Below are positions 8,001 to 15,709 of a stretch of 64,000 bases of DNA, one piece after another. Source of the stretch: an uncultured Clostridia bacterium (lineage in GTDB: Bacteria > Bacillota > Clostridia > Oscillospirales > Oscillospiraceae); contig CANSAE010000005.1 in assembly GCA_947644595.1 (NCBI GenBank), positions 114,447 to 178,446 of the forward strand, given 5' to 3'. The notes beneath the pieces were generated by a model. It was not told where the DNA came from and searched no databases. It saw nothing but the letters and a program-made list of their open reading frames with translations. Each line of letters opens with the position of its first letter. The first letter of the stretch is position 1. The position numbers and the translations under genes were made by a program.

Positions 8001-9689
8001 CACGGCACCTATGTGGAAGCCATCACCACGCCCTCCGGCGTGACATTGACGGAACTGGATGAGGGGGAAAATTCTGGCTGGATGTACCGCATCAATGGCG
8101 CGCTCCCTGACGCGTATATGGGAGCGCGTACCGTGAAAAACGGGGACGCCATCGCGGTGTTCTACACCGGAGATTTCACCAAGGAAGAAGGCTATGTAAG
8201 CGGTTGGAACAAAGCCAACGGCAACGCGGGAGACAGCGCGGCGTATTTGGCGTCCCAGTGCCCGTCTCCGGCGTTTGGGGATGAGTGGCTGGTCCTGGCG
8301 CTGGCCCGGAGCGGGCACACGGTTCCCAGCAGTTACTATCAAAGCGTCACACAAACCGTACAGGAAAAATCGGGAGTTCTTCATAAGAGCAAATACACGG
8401 AATATGCCCGTGTCATTCTTGCGCTCACTGCCACTGGGAAAGACCCTCGCAATGTGGCGGGATATGATTTGTTGAAACCATTGTCGGATTTTGAAACAGT
8501 CACCGGGCAGGGAACGAACGGCGTGATTTGGGCATTGATCGCCCTGGACTGCGGGGATTATCCGATGCCCGTTGATGTGAATGCTCCGGTATTGGCGACC
8601 CGCCAGATGTATGTGGACGAATTGCTGTCCAGACAGTCCGGGAGCGGAGGATGGAGCGTCAGCGGCCAGGGCAGTGCTGACGTGGATATGACCGCCATGG
8701 CATTGCAGGCTTTGGCACGCTACCAAGAACAGCCCGCGGTCAAAACGGCCATCGACCGGGCGGTCACATGGCTTGCCGGGCAGCAAAGCAGTGACGGCGG
8801 CTTTCCGAATGGCTGCGAAAGCGCCGCGCAAGTCCTGGTCGCTCTTTGTGCGTTGGGCGTTAGTCCGGATGACCAGCGGTTCGTGAAAAACGGTCATACG
8901 CTGATGGATACGCTGTTGTCGTACCGACAGGCCAACGATAGTTTTGTCCATAAGACCGGCGACAGTCAGAGCAACTTGGTCGCCACGGTGCAGGCGTGCT
9001 ATGCGCTTACCACAGTCCAGCGGGCAAAGAATGGGCAAAACAGCCTGTATCGAATGGGAAATGTGCCGGGTAGCGGATTGCCGGGAAAATCCTCCGGGGT
9101 CAGCGCACGGCCTGTTGTGTCTCCGGGAAAAACCTTTTCGGATATTTCCGGGCATACTGACCAAGTTCCCATCGAGGCGCTTGCCAGCCGGGGTATCATC
9201 GACGGCAAGGGGAATGGCCGTTTTGATCCCGACGGACAAATGACCCGAGCGGAATTTGCGACCATCGTGGTACGAGCATTGGGACTGTCCGGCAAAACGG
9301 TGACCGTATTTTCGGATGTTTCTGCCGATAGCTGGTGCGCGCCTTATGTGGGTGCGGCGTACACGAACGGCATCGCTTCCGGGAAAAGCGCTACGCGCTT
9401 TGACCCCAACGGTACCATTACCCGTCAGGAGGCCGCCGCCATGCTGACACGGGCCGCCGGGCTTTGCGGTATGGATACGGAACTGAACAACGCGGCGGTC
9501 AACCGTATGCTGGAAAGATATACAGACAAAAACCAAATCGCGGCGTGGGCGGCACCCAGCGTGGCATTCTGCCGTCTGACGGACCTATCCTCTGTTTCTG
9601 ACCGGCAGTTTTCGCCCTCCAAGGCGATCACAAGGTGTGAAGTGGCACGGATGCTGTATCGCCTGCTGCAAAATGCAAATCTCATGTAG
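5094..9689 (+). CDS. 1531-aa S-layer-anchored surface protein with InlB repeats, DUF4430 and alpha/alpha-toroid; putative corrinoid-binding protein
   Basis: The start follows AGGAGG. Rough layout: signal peptide 1-26; N-terminal beta domain to about 165; four or five Listeria-Bacteroides (InlB B) repeats with GW and W-x-x-x motifs at about 170-617; a (TP)n linker at 618-650; bacterial Ig-like domains at 650-810; a transcobalamin-like DUF4430 domain at about 920-1030 (GWMYRINGALPDAY); an alpha/alpha-toroid of the prenyltransferase/terpenoid-cyclase fold at about 1060-1305 (SGGWSVSGQGSADVDMTAMA, SSDGGFPNG); and three SLH domains at 1346-1531, the last one degenerate. Human intrinsic factor combines the toroid and DUF4430-like modules, and the gene is under a B12 riboswitch. 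I infer a surface protein that captures corrinoids. No transporter lies beside it. An adhesin role remains possible. Confidence 0.85.
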   Translation: MKKRFLSLVLSLVLLLGLLPAGVFGADAFDAYFADLGLPASVSNYSNRYYQWSVTELDNEQVVKSKPMSSTYSSSYITLTFTEDTYFTFEFKVSTGSNYNYFQVKVNNVAKTNSGADYGNNVDWTMYELDVKAGDAVTLGHYTGSSSVSNPLDNAIYLRNFSCGEGTVVTFHNGDELVTQKLYGTGGALAANPFTKDHAMFLGWALISGGEVAYEDGASITLDGDLDLYAVWADAFVVTFVDDGKTTTQNVRENEALGNIPTAIGKTGYAFAGWFDGETELTVATVVTEDVTYTACYAPITYTIRFNANGGAGEMSDVTAVYDETATLPENVFTREGYRFLGWNTYAGSSATYQDGDSVKNLKNKQGEVQTLYAIWSGLPVPVTIDQNDGSEPTERICVVGENYNYVYDEASGKKFSTLPDPIREGYNFKGWFTGAIGGEQVTNQYKFASTEPMTLYAHWAEAITITFDAQGGSCYTKSKTIDKGAAYGTLPSASLSGKKFVGWFTAAEGGEQVDNTTVFSEDTILYARFRDYQLTIRFDANGGEGEMEPCVVPSGVPTALPKNTFTRTGYRFVQWASTLSSWSTPKYYEDEGEYTWSSTYNDSTTTLYAVWERTEEPLPTPTPTPTPTPTPTPTPTPTPTPIPTPTPVPVDMKKVLQEKLDAGLASPGLTDQVTGEPLDTGNVVNDIQFPTTRDFKIDGKYYPVTITSSNEAVIETPDVNNAARVYVYRPMLGEDPVDVTLTVTITEKSSGISVSKDIPVTVQPLTQGEIDAEIALMEQVKAHYFDGIRGANAAADNITTDLAYFFEVYADESGELVWVRRNADRANRGIVPVAMNGWEATEQWRLFRSSDPDVITHENMLVTRQREHKAVTVTSYLSSETLGKYAERYPENADLQKLYYQPVQVNLVVTGTAPTSTVPMRETLTATFSLQGNGSFGFTQTYSDLSEGTTVFEVFNRALVSHGYTYSGHGTYVEAITTPSGVTLTELDEGENSGWMYRINGALPDAYMGARTVKNGDAIAVFYTGDFTKEEGYVSGWNKANGNAGDSAAYLASQCPSPAFGDEWLVLALARSGHTVPSSYYQSVTQTVQEKSGVLHKSKYTEYARVILALTATGKDPRNVAGYDLLKPLSDFETVTGQGTNGVIWALIALDCGDYPMPVDVNAPVLATRQMYVDELLSRQSGSGGWSVSGQGSADVDMTAMALQALARYQEQPAVKTAIDRAVTWLAGQQSSDGGFPNGCESAAQVLVALCALGVSPDDQRFVKNGHTLMDTLLSYRQANDSFVHKTGDSQSNLVATVQACYALTTVQRAKNGQNSLYRMGNVPGSGLPGKSSGVSARPVVSPGKTFSDISGHTDQVPIEALASRGIIDGKGNGRFDPDGQMTRAEFATIVVRALGLSGKTVTVFSDVSADSWCAPYVGAAYTNGIASGKSATRFDPNGTITRQEAAAMLTRAAGLCGMDTELNNAAVNRMLERYTDKNQIAAWAAPSVAFCRLTDLSSVSDRQFSPSKAITRCEVARMLYRLLQNANLM

Positions 9690-9696
9690 AAATATG

Positions 9697-9729
9697 AAAA
9701 GACCGCTTTCAGAAGAAAGCGGTCTTTTC
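9697..9729 (+). terminator. Terminator of the surface-protein gene
   Basis: AAGACCGCTTTC and GAAAGCGGTCTT form a 12-bp stem with loop AGAA, followed by TTTC. It lies 8 nt after the stop codon. Confidence 0.85.
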
Positions 9730-9736
9730 TCTCTGA

Positions 9737-10014
9737 CCCATGTTTTGACCCATAACAGGAAACGAGCGGACGGACACAGTGGAGCAAAGATACCGGAAAA
9801 GCAACTCCATACGAGGGAAAAGCGCTGAAAATGTCCCAACAGAGTCCAATCCGCGCGATGATCGCAGCTACGGACCAGAAGGTCAGGAGTTCGAATCTCT
9901 TACGGCGTGCCAAAAACAGGCCTGAAACGTGAGTTTCAGGCCTGTTTTGCTGTTTTTGGGAACTTTTTCCGGGGTGTTGGCTTGCGCTGACCCATACCGT
10001 GACCCATACGGGAA
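9737..10014 (+). other. Junction of elements 1 and 2 (left arm, att core, right arm)
   Basis: Positions 9737-9866 are the left arm, with two TGACCCAT motifs. They are shared with 18629-18758 and in part with 45668-45757. Positions 9867-9912 repeat the last 46 nt of tRNA-Arg including CCA. Positions 9913-10014 repeat the right arm after the tRNA. This is the signature of two elements integrated one after the other into the same tRNA gene. Confidence 0.85.
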
Positions 10015-10017
10015 AAA

Positions 10018-11175
10018 CTACATCGCTTGGGAGAGAAAACTCCCTACTTTTTCGGCGGCATCCTGTTTCATTGCTGGAGTAATATGGCCGTAGGTGTCCA
10101 ACGTAAATCCTGCGGAGTAATGACCCAGCAGTCCGGAGAGCGTCTTTACGTCTACGCCGTTTTGAAGTGCCATCGTTGCGAAGGTGTGCCGCAGGGCGTG
10201 GAAGCGGACTTTCTCCAGTCCTGCCCGTTTGAGTACTCGGTGCAGCATTTTGAGGACGCTGTCCGGTGAGATTGGACCGCCAGTGGGGGAAGAAAATACA
10301 TATTCGGAGAAGCCGTTTTCTCGGTCTTTCTTTTCCTTGAGAATCTGAGATACTTCTGGTGGCACGATGATCTGCCGGTAAGCGTTCTTAGTTTTTAACG
10401 GTGATTCTTTTACTTCTCCGTCCGTGCGAGTGATCTGGCGTTGGATGTAGATGCTGTTGACAGTGAAATCTATGTCTGTCCACTTGAGACCAAGTAGTTC
10501 TCCACGGCGCAGGCCTGTGGCGAGTTCGGTGTAGTACAGTTCAAAAACACCAGACTTTTTTGCTTCTTCGAAGAACTTTTGTAAATCGGTCAGAGGGAGA
10601 ATCTCGATTTCCTTTTGCTCTTTCTTAGGAAGGATGCATCTGCTTGCCGGATTCTCTGAGATGAGTTTCTCATCCACTGCTCGGTTCATGGCGTGGGAGA
10701 TGAAGCAGTGAATATTGCGTATGGTTTTCGCAGACAAGCCCTTGGGCTTGTTCTGCGATTCTTTTCTCTGTACCCGACCGCTTTCACTCATGCGGTTGTA
10801 GAACTGCTGGAGGTCATTGGTAGTGAGTTTGGTCAACTTGATGCTTCCAATTTTGTCGTTGATAATCTGGTTGTCCAGAAATCCGGTATAGTTGGTGAGG
10901 GAAGAGGGTCTGAGATATACTTTGCCATAGTTGTCCAGCCAATATCTGAGCCACTCGGAGAGCGTGAATTGGTCTGCCTTGCTGATATCTAAAGTTTTAC
11001 TTTTCTCGATAGCGGCTTTCAGTTTTTCCTTCACCTCGGCTTGGGTCTTACCGAGTACATTTTTGAATTTCTGTTTCCCGGTCACCGAATCATGTCCGAC
11101 AGTGTATCGACCCTCCCATCGGCCGTCTGCCCGTTTGCGGATGCTGCCTTCGCCGTTCGCTCTGCGTTTTGCCAT
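10018..11175 (-). CDS. int: Tyrosine recombinase/integrase of element 2
   Basis: A 385-aa integrase nearly identical to the one at 2657, with only scattered substitutions (for example DNQIINDKIGSIK in place of NNQITNDPIANVK). All catalytic boxes are intact: GLRRGELLGLKW, HALRH and GHYSAGFTLDTYGHI. The gene starts at 11175 behind an AGGAGCGATGTG-like SD. The small secreted protein gene seen upstream of the other integrases is missing, and the 410-bp repeat begins about 14 nt upstream instead. Expected role is integration and excision of element 2 at the tRNA-Arg site. Confidence 0.95.
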   Translation of the reverse strand: MAKRRANGEGSIRKRADGRWEGRYTVGHDSVTGKQKFKNVLGKTQAEVKEKLKAAIEKSKTLDISKADQFTLSEWLRYWLDNYGKVYLRPSSLTNYTGFLDNQIINDKIGSIKLTKLTTNDLQQFYNRMSESGRVQRKESQNKPKGLSAKTIRNIHCFISHAMNRAVDEKLISENPASRCILPKKEQKEIEILPLTDLQKFFEEAKKSGVFELYYTELATGLRRGELLGLKWTDIDFTVNSIYIQRQITRTDGEVKESPLKTKNAYRQIIVPPEVSQILKEKKDRENGFSEYVFSSPTGGPISPDSVLKMLHRVLKRAGLEKVRFHALRHTFATMALQNGVDVKTLSGLLGHYSAGFTLDTYGHITPAMKQDAAEKVGSFLSQAM

Positions 11176-11188
11176 TCACATCGCTCCT

Positions 11189-11608
11189 TTGTTTTTGGTA
11201 ACCACAACACATACCACACTCTCGTTGAAATAGCCAGGAGAACTTCGGAGAAGTGTTTAATCTTTTCAGTTCGTCTTGTTAATATATTCCTCCGCATTTT
11301 GTGCAGGGGGCTGGGTTCAATTTTTCTTTGTTTATAGCGGCACAAATCTTGCGTCTGGAACCCCGCTGTTTCCCTTGTAATACCGGGAGTTCGAGCGAAC
11401 TACGACCCCCTTTTGCAATTATTTGCGAATTTGGAACCCCCTTCCAAGGGGGTGAAAAACGCCCGCACTGCGGGCGTTTGTGATCGAGCCAGGGCACTCG
11501 TGACCCCGGCTCTTTCTCCTGCTCCGTTTATTCTCCTGAAATCGCCGCTGGTTTGCCCGAATAGCTGCGGATGGGTACGGTGTTTCCTATGCTTCAAAAG
11601 CCGCACAC
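11189..11608. repeat. 410-bp backbone repeat, copy 2
   Basis: Matches 4219-4629 almost base for base. It runs from TTTGTTTTTGGTAACCACAA through the hairpin AACGCCCGCA/TGCGGGCGTT to the 3' end of the HTH gene. It fills the space between the integrase and the HTH gene, so it is probably a functional backbone region (promoter, replication or excision control). Confidence 0.8.
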
Positions 11609-11937
11609 AGCGGCACTCGGGCGGTTACGGTTGCCTTGTCGGACAGTTCCGGCAGGTCAAGAATATAGTAGTTGTTATTGCCCTGAAATGATCGTCCGCT
11701 ACGGTTATACCGTGTTGTATGTACCTTGCGAATGAACCCACGTTCCACGAGTGTAGAGATACACTTTCGAACTGTGTTTTCTGTAATGTTGCAGTTCTTT
11801 GAGATAGTTTTTACACTCGGCCAGCACTTCTTTTCTTGCCCAGCACAAGAGACGAGGTAACAGTAGACTGTCAGCTCGTTAGGTGTTAGCCCGTAGCAAA
11901 AAATATCATTGCTCATTTGGAAAAAGTTCGTGGACAT
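11587..11937 (-). CDS. Helix-turn-helix protein of the element backbone
   Basis: A 116-aa winged-helix/HTH_36-like protein. LTPNELTVYCYLVS is followed by WPSVKTISKNCNITENTVRK and a wing ending in NNYYIL. This is the fold of the DNA-binding domain of plasmid/ICE replication initiators and similar regulators. I start at the ATG at 11937, because the remnant copy at 31967 begins at the same sequence. The inverted-repeat element lies directly at its 5' end. It could control excision or replication. Degraded copies at 4609 and 31868 show that it is a standard part of this element family. Confidence 0.75.
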   Translation of the reverse strand: MSTNFFQMSNDIFCYGLTPNELTVYCYLVSCAGQEKKCWPSVKTISKNCNITENTVRKCISTLVERGFIRKVHTTRYNRSGRSFQGNNNYYILDLPELSDKATVTARVPLCAAFEA

Positions 11938-12041
11938 TCGATACCCCTTTTCGTTGGTTCTTGTCGATTTCAGTGTAGCAGATACCGGATGTCGAATCCT
12001 ATCAAAAGGAAAAGGCCGGACAAACATGTCCAGCCTTTTTT
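11934..12041. repeat. TTCGATACC inverted-repeat element, copy a
   Basis: Left arm CATTCGATACCCCTTTTCG, then about 35 nt, then a right arm with GTCGAATCCTATCAAAAGG. The outer arms are mutually inverted (ATTCGA-AcC/Gg-TCGAAT, CCTTTT/AAAAGG). A hairpin GGCCGGACA/TGTCCAGCC with a T-tract follows and may end transcription. Related copies lie at 29563, 30855 and 31965. Confidence 0.65.
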
Positions 12042-12055
12042 CTTCGCTGATCTCT

Positions 12056-12149
12056 CTCCTTTAGGGGTTGGGGGTGCGGGGGCTTTGTCCCCGCTATCGT
12101 GCCCGGTGTATAGCCGGGCGCTATGCTTGCCCTACCCATTTGGGTAGGT
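12056..12149 (+). repeat. 85-nt structured repeat, copy 2
   Basis: Hairpins CTCCTTTAGGGG, GCGGGG..CCCCGC and GCCCGGTGTATAGCCGGGC, followed by CTATGCTTGCC and a fourth hairpin CCTACCCatttGGGTAGG. It lies between the HTH backbone gene and the restriction-modification cargo. Confidence 0.75.
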
Positions 12150-12182
12150 TACTATCGATTCCGGTGTTACAGACCACAAAGT

Positions 12183-12214
12183 AAAACACGCTCAGACATT
12201 TGTCTGAGCGTGTT
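12183..12214 (-). terminator. Terminator at the 3' end of the hsd operon
   Basis: AAACACGCTCAGACA and TGTCTGAGCGTGTTT form a 15-bp perfect stem with a tiny loop, flanked by A-rich and T-rich sequence. It lies 7 nt beyond the hsdM stop and could work in both directions. Confidence 0.8.
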
Positions 12215-12220
12215 TCTCAA

Positions 12221-13705
12221 TCAATTCAATTGCTGCGTCAGCTCGCGGAAGCTCTCCAAGGCGCTTTGCAGGTTTTCCATGATATCCGCCGCCAATTCCT
12301 CCGGGGCAGGCAGATTATCCAAATCGGCTAAAGACTTGTCCTTGAGCCAGAAGATATCCAAGCTGACTTTATCCCGGTTCAAAATGCCGTCTATATCGAA
12401 CCTGCGCCAACGTCCGTCGGGGTTCTCTTCAGACCACGTTTCTGTCCGCAGGCGCCGGTTTTCCGGGTGATAGCAGGCAACAAAGTCTTCCAGATCCGCG
12501 TCGGTCAAGGGGTGCTGTTTCAAGGTGAAGTGGATATTGGTGCGAAGGTCGTATATCCACACTTCCTTCGTCTGCTGTTCCGGACCGGCAGGACGCTTGT
12601 CAAAGAAGATGACATTTGCCTTGACTCCCGGCTTGTAAAAAATACCCGTGGGCAAACGCAGAATGGTGTGCAGGTCGGTTGTCTCCAGCAGTTTTTTACG
12701 CACAGTCTCTCCGGCGCCGCCCTCAAAAAGCACATTATCCGGCACAACGACTGCCGCTTTGCCGTTCGCGTTCAGGATGGTGTTGATGTGCTGGACAAAG
12801 TTCAGCTGTTTGTTGGAGCTGGTGGTCCAGAAGTCCTGCCGGTTATAGACCAGGTCTTCGTCTTCCTGTTCGCCATCCTCATTGGTGAAGGTGATGGAGG
12901 ATTTCTTGCCAAAAGGCGGGTTCGTCAGCACATAGTCCACCCGGTAACCGGGGTCTGTGAGCAGGGCGTCGCCCAATGTGACGGGGACATTTCCATAGAT
13001 ATCACCAATGTTGTGCAGATACAGATTCATCAGGCACAACTTGAAGGTAGCGGGGACCAGCTCATTGCCGCGGAAGGTCTGATTTTTTAAGAACTCCTTC
13101 TGCTCACGGTCGAGGGTATAATGGGCAGGGTCGGCAATGTATTCCTGCGCCGCGAGGAAAAATCCGCCGCTTCCGCAGCAGGGGTCGGCGATGGTTTTCA
13201 TCGGCTCCGGACGGATACAGCGTACCATAGCCCGGATGAGGGGGCGGGGCGTGAAATACTGCCCGGCGCCGCTTTTTACGTCCTCCGCGTTTTTCTGAAG
13301 CAGGCCTTCATAAATTTCGCCCTTGACGTCCGAGGACATGGATACCCATTTTTCCTGGTCGATCATCTGCACGACCCGGTACAAAATGGCGGCACTGCTG
13401 ATTTTGTTCACCGCGCCTTTGAAAATCTTCCCCAGAATACCGCCTTGTTCTCCCAGCGCTTCCAGGGTGGCTTTGTATTTCTCCTCCAGCTCGGCGCCTT
13501 TGAGCGTGTTCATGTCCGCCCAGGTGTACCCGGCGGGAATCCCGGTCTCCCGGTTGTAAGGCGGTTTGGAGTACTCGTCGGACATTTTCAGAAAAATTAA
13601 ATATGTAAGCTGTTCCAGGTAGTCGCCGTAGGACACGCCGTTGTCCCGGAGGGGGTTGCACATGCCCCAGACTTTGGAGATGATGGTTGAGGTTTGGTCA
13701 GGCAT
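12221..13705 (-). CDS. hsdM: Type I restriction-modification system methyltransferase subunit HsdM
   Basis: A 494-aa N6-adenine methyltransferase. The N-terminal helical HsdM domain (about 10-140) is followed by the SAM-dependent core with the motif I region DPCCGSGGFF, the NELVPATFKLCLMNLYLH segment, and the catalytic motif IV NPPF (LTNPPFGKK). Length and layout match HsdM. It is the last gene of the minus-strand operon hsdR, small ORF, hsdS, membrane protein, hsdM, starting 3 nt after the membrane protein gene. It methylates the recognition site defined by HsdS and forms the M2S core of the restriction complex. Confidence 0.95.
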   Translation of the reverse strand: MPDQTSTIISKVWGMCNPLRDNGVSYGDYLEQLTYLIFLKMSDEYSKPPYNRETGIPAGYTWADMNTLKGAELEEKYKATLEALGEQGGILGKIFKGAVNKISSAAILYRVVQMIDQEKWVSMSSDVKGEIYEGLLQKNAEDVKSGAGQYFTPRPLIRAMVRCIRPEPMKTIADPCCGSGGFFLAAQEYIADPAHYTLDREQKEFLKNQTFRGNELVPATFKLCLMNLYLHNIGDIYGNVPVTLGDALLTDPGYRVDYVLTNPPFGKKSSITFTNEDGEQEDEDLVYNRQDFWTTSSNKQLNFVQHINTILNANGKAAVVVPDNVLFEGGAGETVRKKLLETTDLHTILRLPTGIFYKPGVKANVIFFDKRPAGPEQQTKEVWIYDLRTNIHFTLKQHPLTDADLEDFVACYHPENRRLRTETWSEENPDGRWRRFDIDGILNRDKVSLDIFWLKDKSLADLDNLPAPEELAADIMENLQSALESFRELTQQLN

Positions 13706-13708
13706 TTT

Positions 13709-14359
13709 TTACTCCTTTTTAAGGGAATACGCTAATATCCCTTGATATGTTGGTACATCAACTTCGCATTCCTCAAGGATATCGTCATATTCTGCGTCCC
13801 TAAAATTAAAAATGATTCTCTGCTCATATGTATGCCCTAACAAATCATTGTACTGCAGTTCCAAAACAGCTTTTGATGGATAAACAAACTCGCTGTTTCC
13901 AACATCGCCATCGATGAAGAAAAACGATGTAATATAAGATGTATTAATTGGTACAGCATTTATGGGAAAACACTCTATTTCACGAATATCCTTTTCAGTA
14001 CATCGCCAAGTATACACAATATTTGTGGCTGTTCCATTTCCAACATTTTTTAGACGGAAAAGGCTTGAATGATGACAAGATGTAGAGCTATCCTTTGTAA
14101 AAGGAAGTGAAAGCTCAATGTCACTGTCAACAAATTCATCTGGAATATGTTCCAAAACGAGAAATGGCATGGTTGCCAGTCTCTGAGTTTCTTCAAACTG
14201 CCGCTTTGATTCTTCAACCTGTTCTCGGGTGGCGTTAGCAGCTCTAATATTTGCTCGACATATTAGGATTGTGGCAATTACATAAACCGCTGTTATCAAA
14301 AATGTTAATGAGCCACTATGCGTATCCAGAAAGTTAATAATTTGAATCAAAATTTCCAA
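13709..14359 (-). CDS. Membrane-anchored protein inserted in the hsd operon
   Basis: A 216-aa protein. One N-terminal membrane helix (about 17-35, LTFLITAVYVIATILI) is followed by a short coiled coil (ATREQVEESKRQFEETQRLA) and a beta-rich C-terminal domain of about 140 residues with no motif I recognise. The start is a TTG directly after the hsdS TAG, with GGGAG about 11 nt upstream, so translation is probably coupled. It is not a standard subunit of type I systems. Its position between hsdS and hsdM suggests a defence-accessory role. A similar coiled-coil/beta architecture is common in defence-associated membrane proteins of unknown function. Confidence 0.75.
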   Translation of the reverse strand: MEILIQIINFLDTHSGSLTFLITAVYVIATILICRANIRAANATREQVEESKRQFEETQRLATMPFLVLEHIPDEFVDSDIELSLPFTKDSSTSCHHSSLFRLKNVGNGTATNIVYTWRCTEKDIREIECFPINAVPINTSYITSFFFIDGDVGNSEFVYPSKAVLELQYNDLLGHTYEQRIIFNFRDAEYDDILEECEVDVPTYQGILAYSLKKE

Positions 14360-15490
14360 CTATATCAATCTCCCTTCAAATGCTTTTTTCAAAATGCTCT
14401 GCCGCAGGGATTCTGCCTGCTGCAAAGCGATATCAACTGTTTGTTCAATATGGTCGCAGACTGATAATTGTTGATTGATTTGCATTACAGTAGCGGATGC
14501 TTTTCTATCATCTACAATAGGAACCGGGGTGTCTCGAATATCATCCAGGCCTAACCCCAGTTTGCCACCGCCACGCTTGTTTTTAAGTAAATCTTTCTGC
14601 CCAAAGTCACTTTTTAAGTACCATGCCATGAACTCTCCCTGCAGGGCATTTTCAAACCGAATCATCGCGATATGCTGGTTAATATATGCCTCTTCAATTT
14701 CGGCGTCAATCAATCCAATACTACCTAAATCCGCAGTGATTGAAACTAAAACATCGCCCTGTTTCAATCTGCTTCGTTTGCCCTCTGCTACATCAGGCAA
14801 TTTCACACGCTGAATGTTATCATTTTTGAGCTGAATCTTGTCCCGGGTCAAATCAGTTATTCGGATAAAACGAGTACCTTCAGCAGCATAGTATTTTGCC
14901 CAACCGCGAGAGCCACTGGTTACGAATTCGGATATTTCCCTAATAGGAGCTTTTTTTGAAATCTCAGAAAACGCCTCTTTCAGCACCGCCTGACGATACA
15001 CCTTCAGCCGCTCCTTTGCGGCTTTCAGATCGTTTATGCCAGCATCCAGTTGGGAGAACAGTTCCTCAATACGTGCAACGATGCGCTCTTGTTCTGGGAG
15101 GGGCGGAATTTTTACTTTGATTTTTGAATAGTGCTGAATCCAATACCGTTTATGGGTACTGGCATCAAAGTCAATAATCTGCATCCGATAGAAAATGAAT
15201 TTGGGAAGAACCAGATCGGTATTAGCAGTTAGTATTTTCATTGCAGATGATTTTACCTTGAACTTGAAATTAACGTATTGGCTTGCTGTGGTAAAGTCAT
15301 CAAAGATAATGACTGGCAGGGCATCATACACTCCGTGTTCTTCATTCGTGTATCCCAGGATAAAAGACTTTCCAGCGGTCAAAACAGGGGTTTTATGGTC
15401 ATCGTTATAGTCTGTGGACTCGACGATATACGCGGTAGGTTGCTCATAAGACAATAATTGGCCTAAAGAATACTCGACCCAGTTATCCAT
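14360..15490 (-). CDS. hsdS: Type I restriction-modification specificity subunit HsdS
   Basis: A 376-aa protein with two target-recognition domains (about 1-130 and 180-330), each followed by a conserved helix that acts as a spacer: IPPLPEQERIVARIEELFSQLDAG after the first, and a shorter AESLRQSILKKAFEGRL at the C-terminus. This is the canonical HsdS layout. It recognises a bipartite DNA sequence, each TRD reading one half. Its start overlaps the end of the small ORF upstream by 8 nt. I saw no inverted or partial hsdS copies nearby, so phase-variable switching is not suggested. Confidence 0.93.
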   Translation of the reverse strand: MDNWVEYSLGQLLSYEQPTAYIVESTDYNDDHKTPVLTAGKSFILGYTNEEHGVYDALPVIIFDDFTTASQYVNFKFKVKSSAMKILTANTDLVLPKFIFYRMQIIDFDASTHKRYWIQHYSKIKVKIPPLPEQERIVARIEELFSQLDAGINDLKAAKERLKVYRQAVLKEAFSEISKKAPIREISEFVTSGSRGWAKYYAAEGTRFIRITDLTRDKIQLKNDNIQRVKLPDVAEGKRSRLKQGDVLVSITADLGSIGLIDAEIEEAYINQHIAMIRFENALQGEFMAWYLKSDFGQKDLLKNKRGGGKLGLGLDDIRDTPVPIVDDRKASATVMQINQQLSVCDHIEQTVDIALQQAESLRQSILKKAFEGRLI

Positions 15491-15695
15491 TTCGTTGTCC
15501 TCTGGTGTCCTCTTTAACTGAATCTACCATAGCTTTATACAATTCTCTTTGCATAGGATTCCAATTCGGTGCATTGTCACCAAATTCCTTTAACACTTTA
15601 GCAGCCGCTTCCATTTCTGCATCTGACATCGTCAAGTTGCCACTTGCAACACGCGAAAAAAGCTTCGCAAAACTTATCATGTCAAAAAAGGTCAT
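15483..15695 (-). CDS. Small helical protein between hsdR and hsdS
   Basis: A 70-aa, mostly alpha-helical protein (MTFFDMISFAKLFSRVASG...) with no recognised domain. It has an SD (AGGAGG, about 7 nt upstream of the ATG) and overlaps the hsdS start, which supports real translation. It lies 14 nt downstream of hsdR. Small ORFs at this place occur in some type I operons. Function unknown. Confidence 0.65.
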   Translation of the reverse strand: MTFFDMISFAKLFSRVASGNLTMSDAEMEAAAKVLKEFGDNAPNWNPMQRELYKAMVDSVKEDTRGQRNG

Positions 15696-15709
15696 GTTGT
15701 TATCCTCCT

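Noticed and set aside
6222..9536. Long minus-strand frames of 534-555 codons under the surface-protein gene
   Set aside because: They are shadows of the GC-rich repeats of the surface protein. No SD, no domain, and the plus-strand gene is clear.
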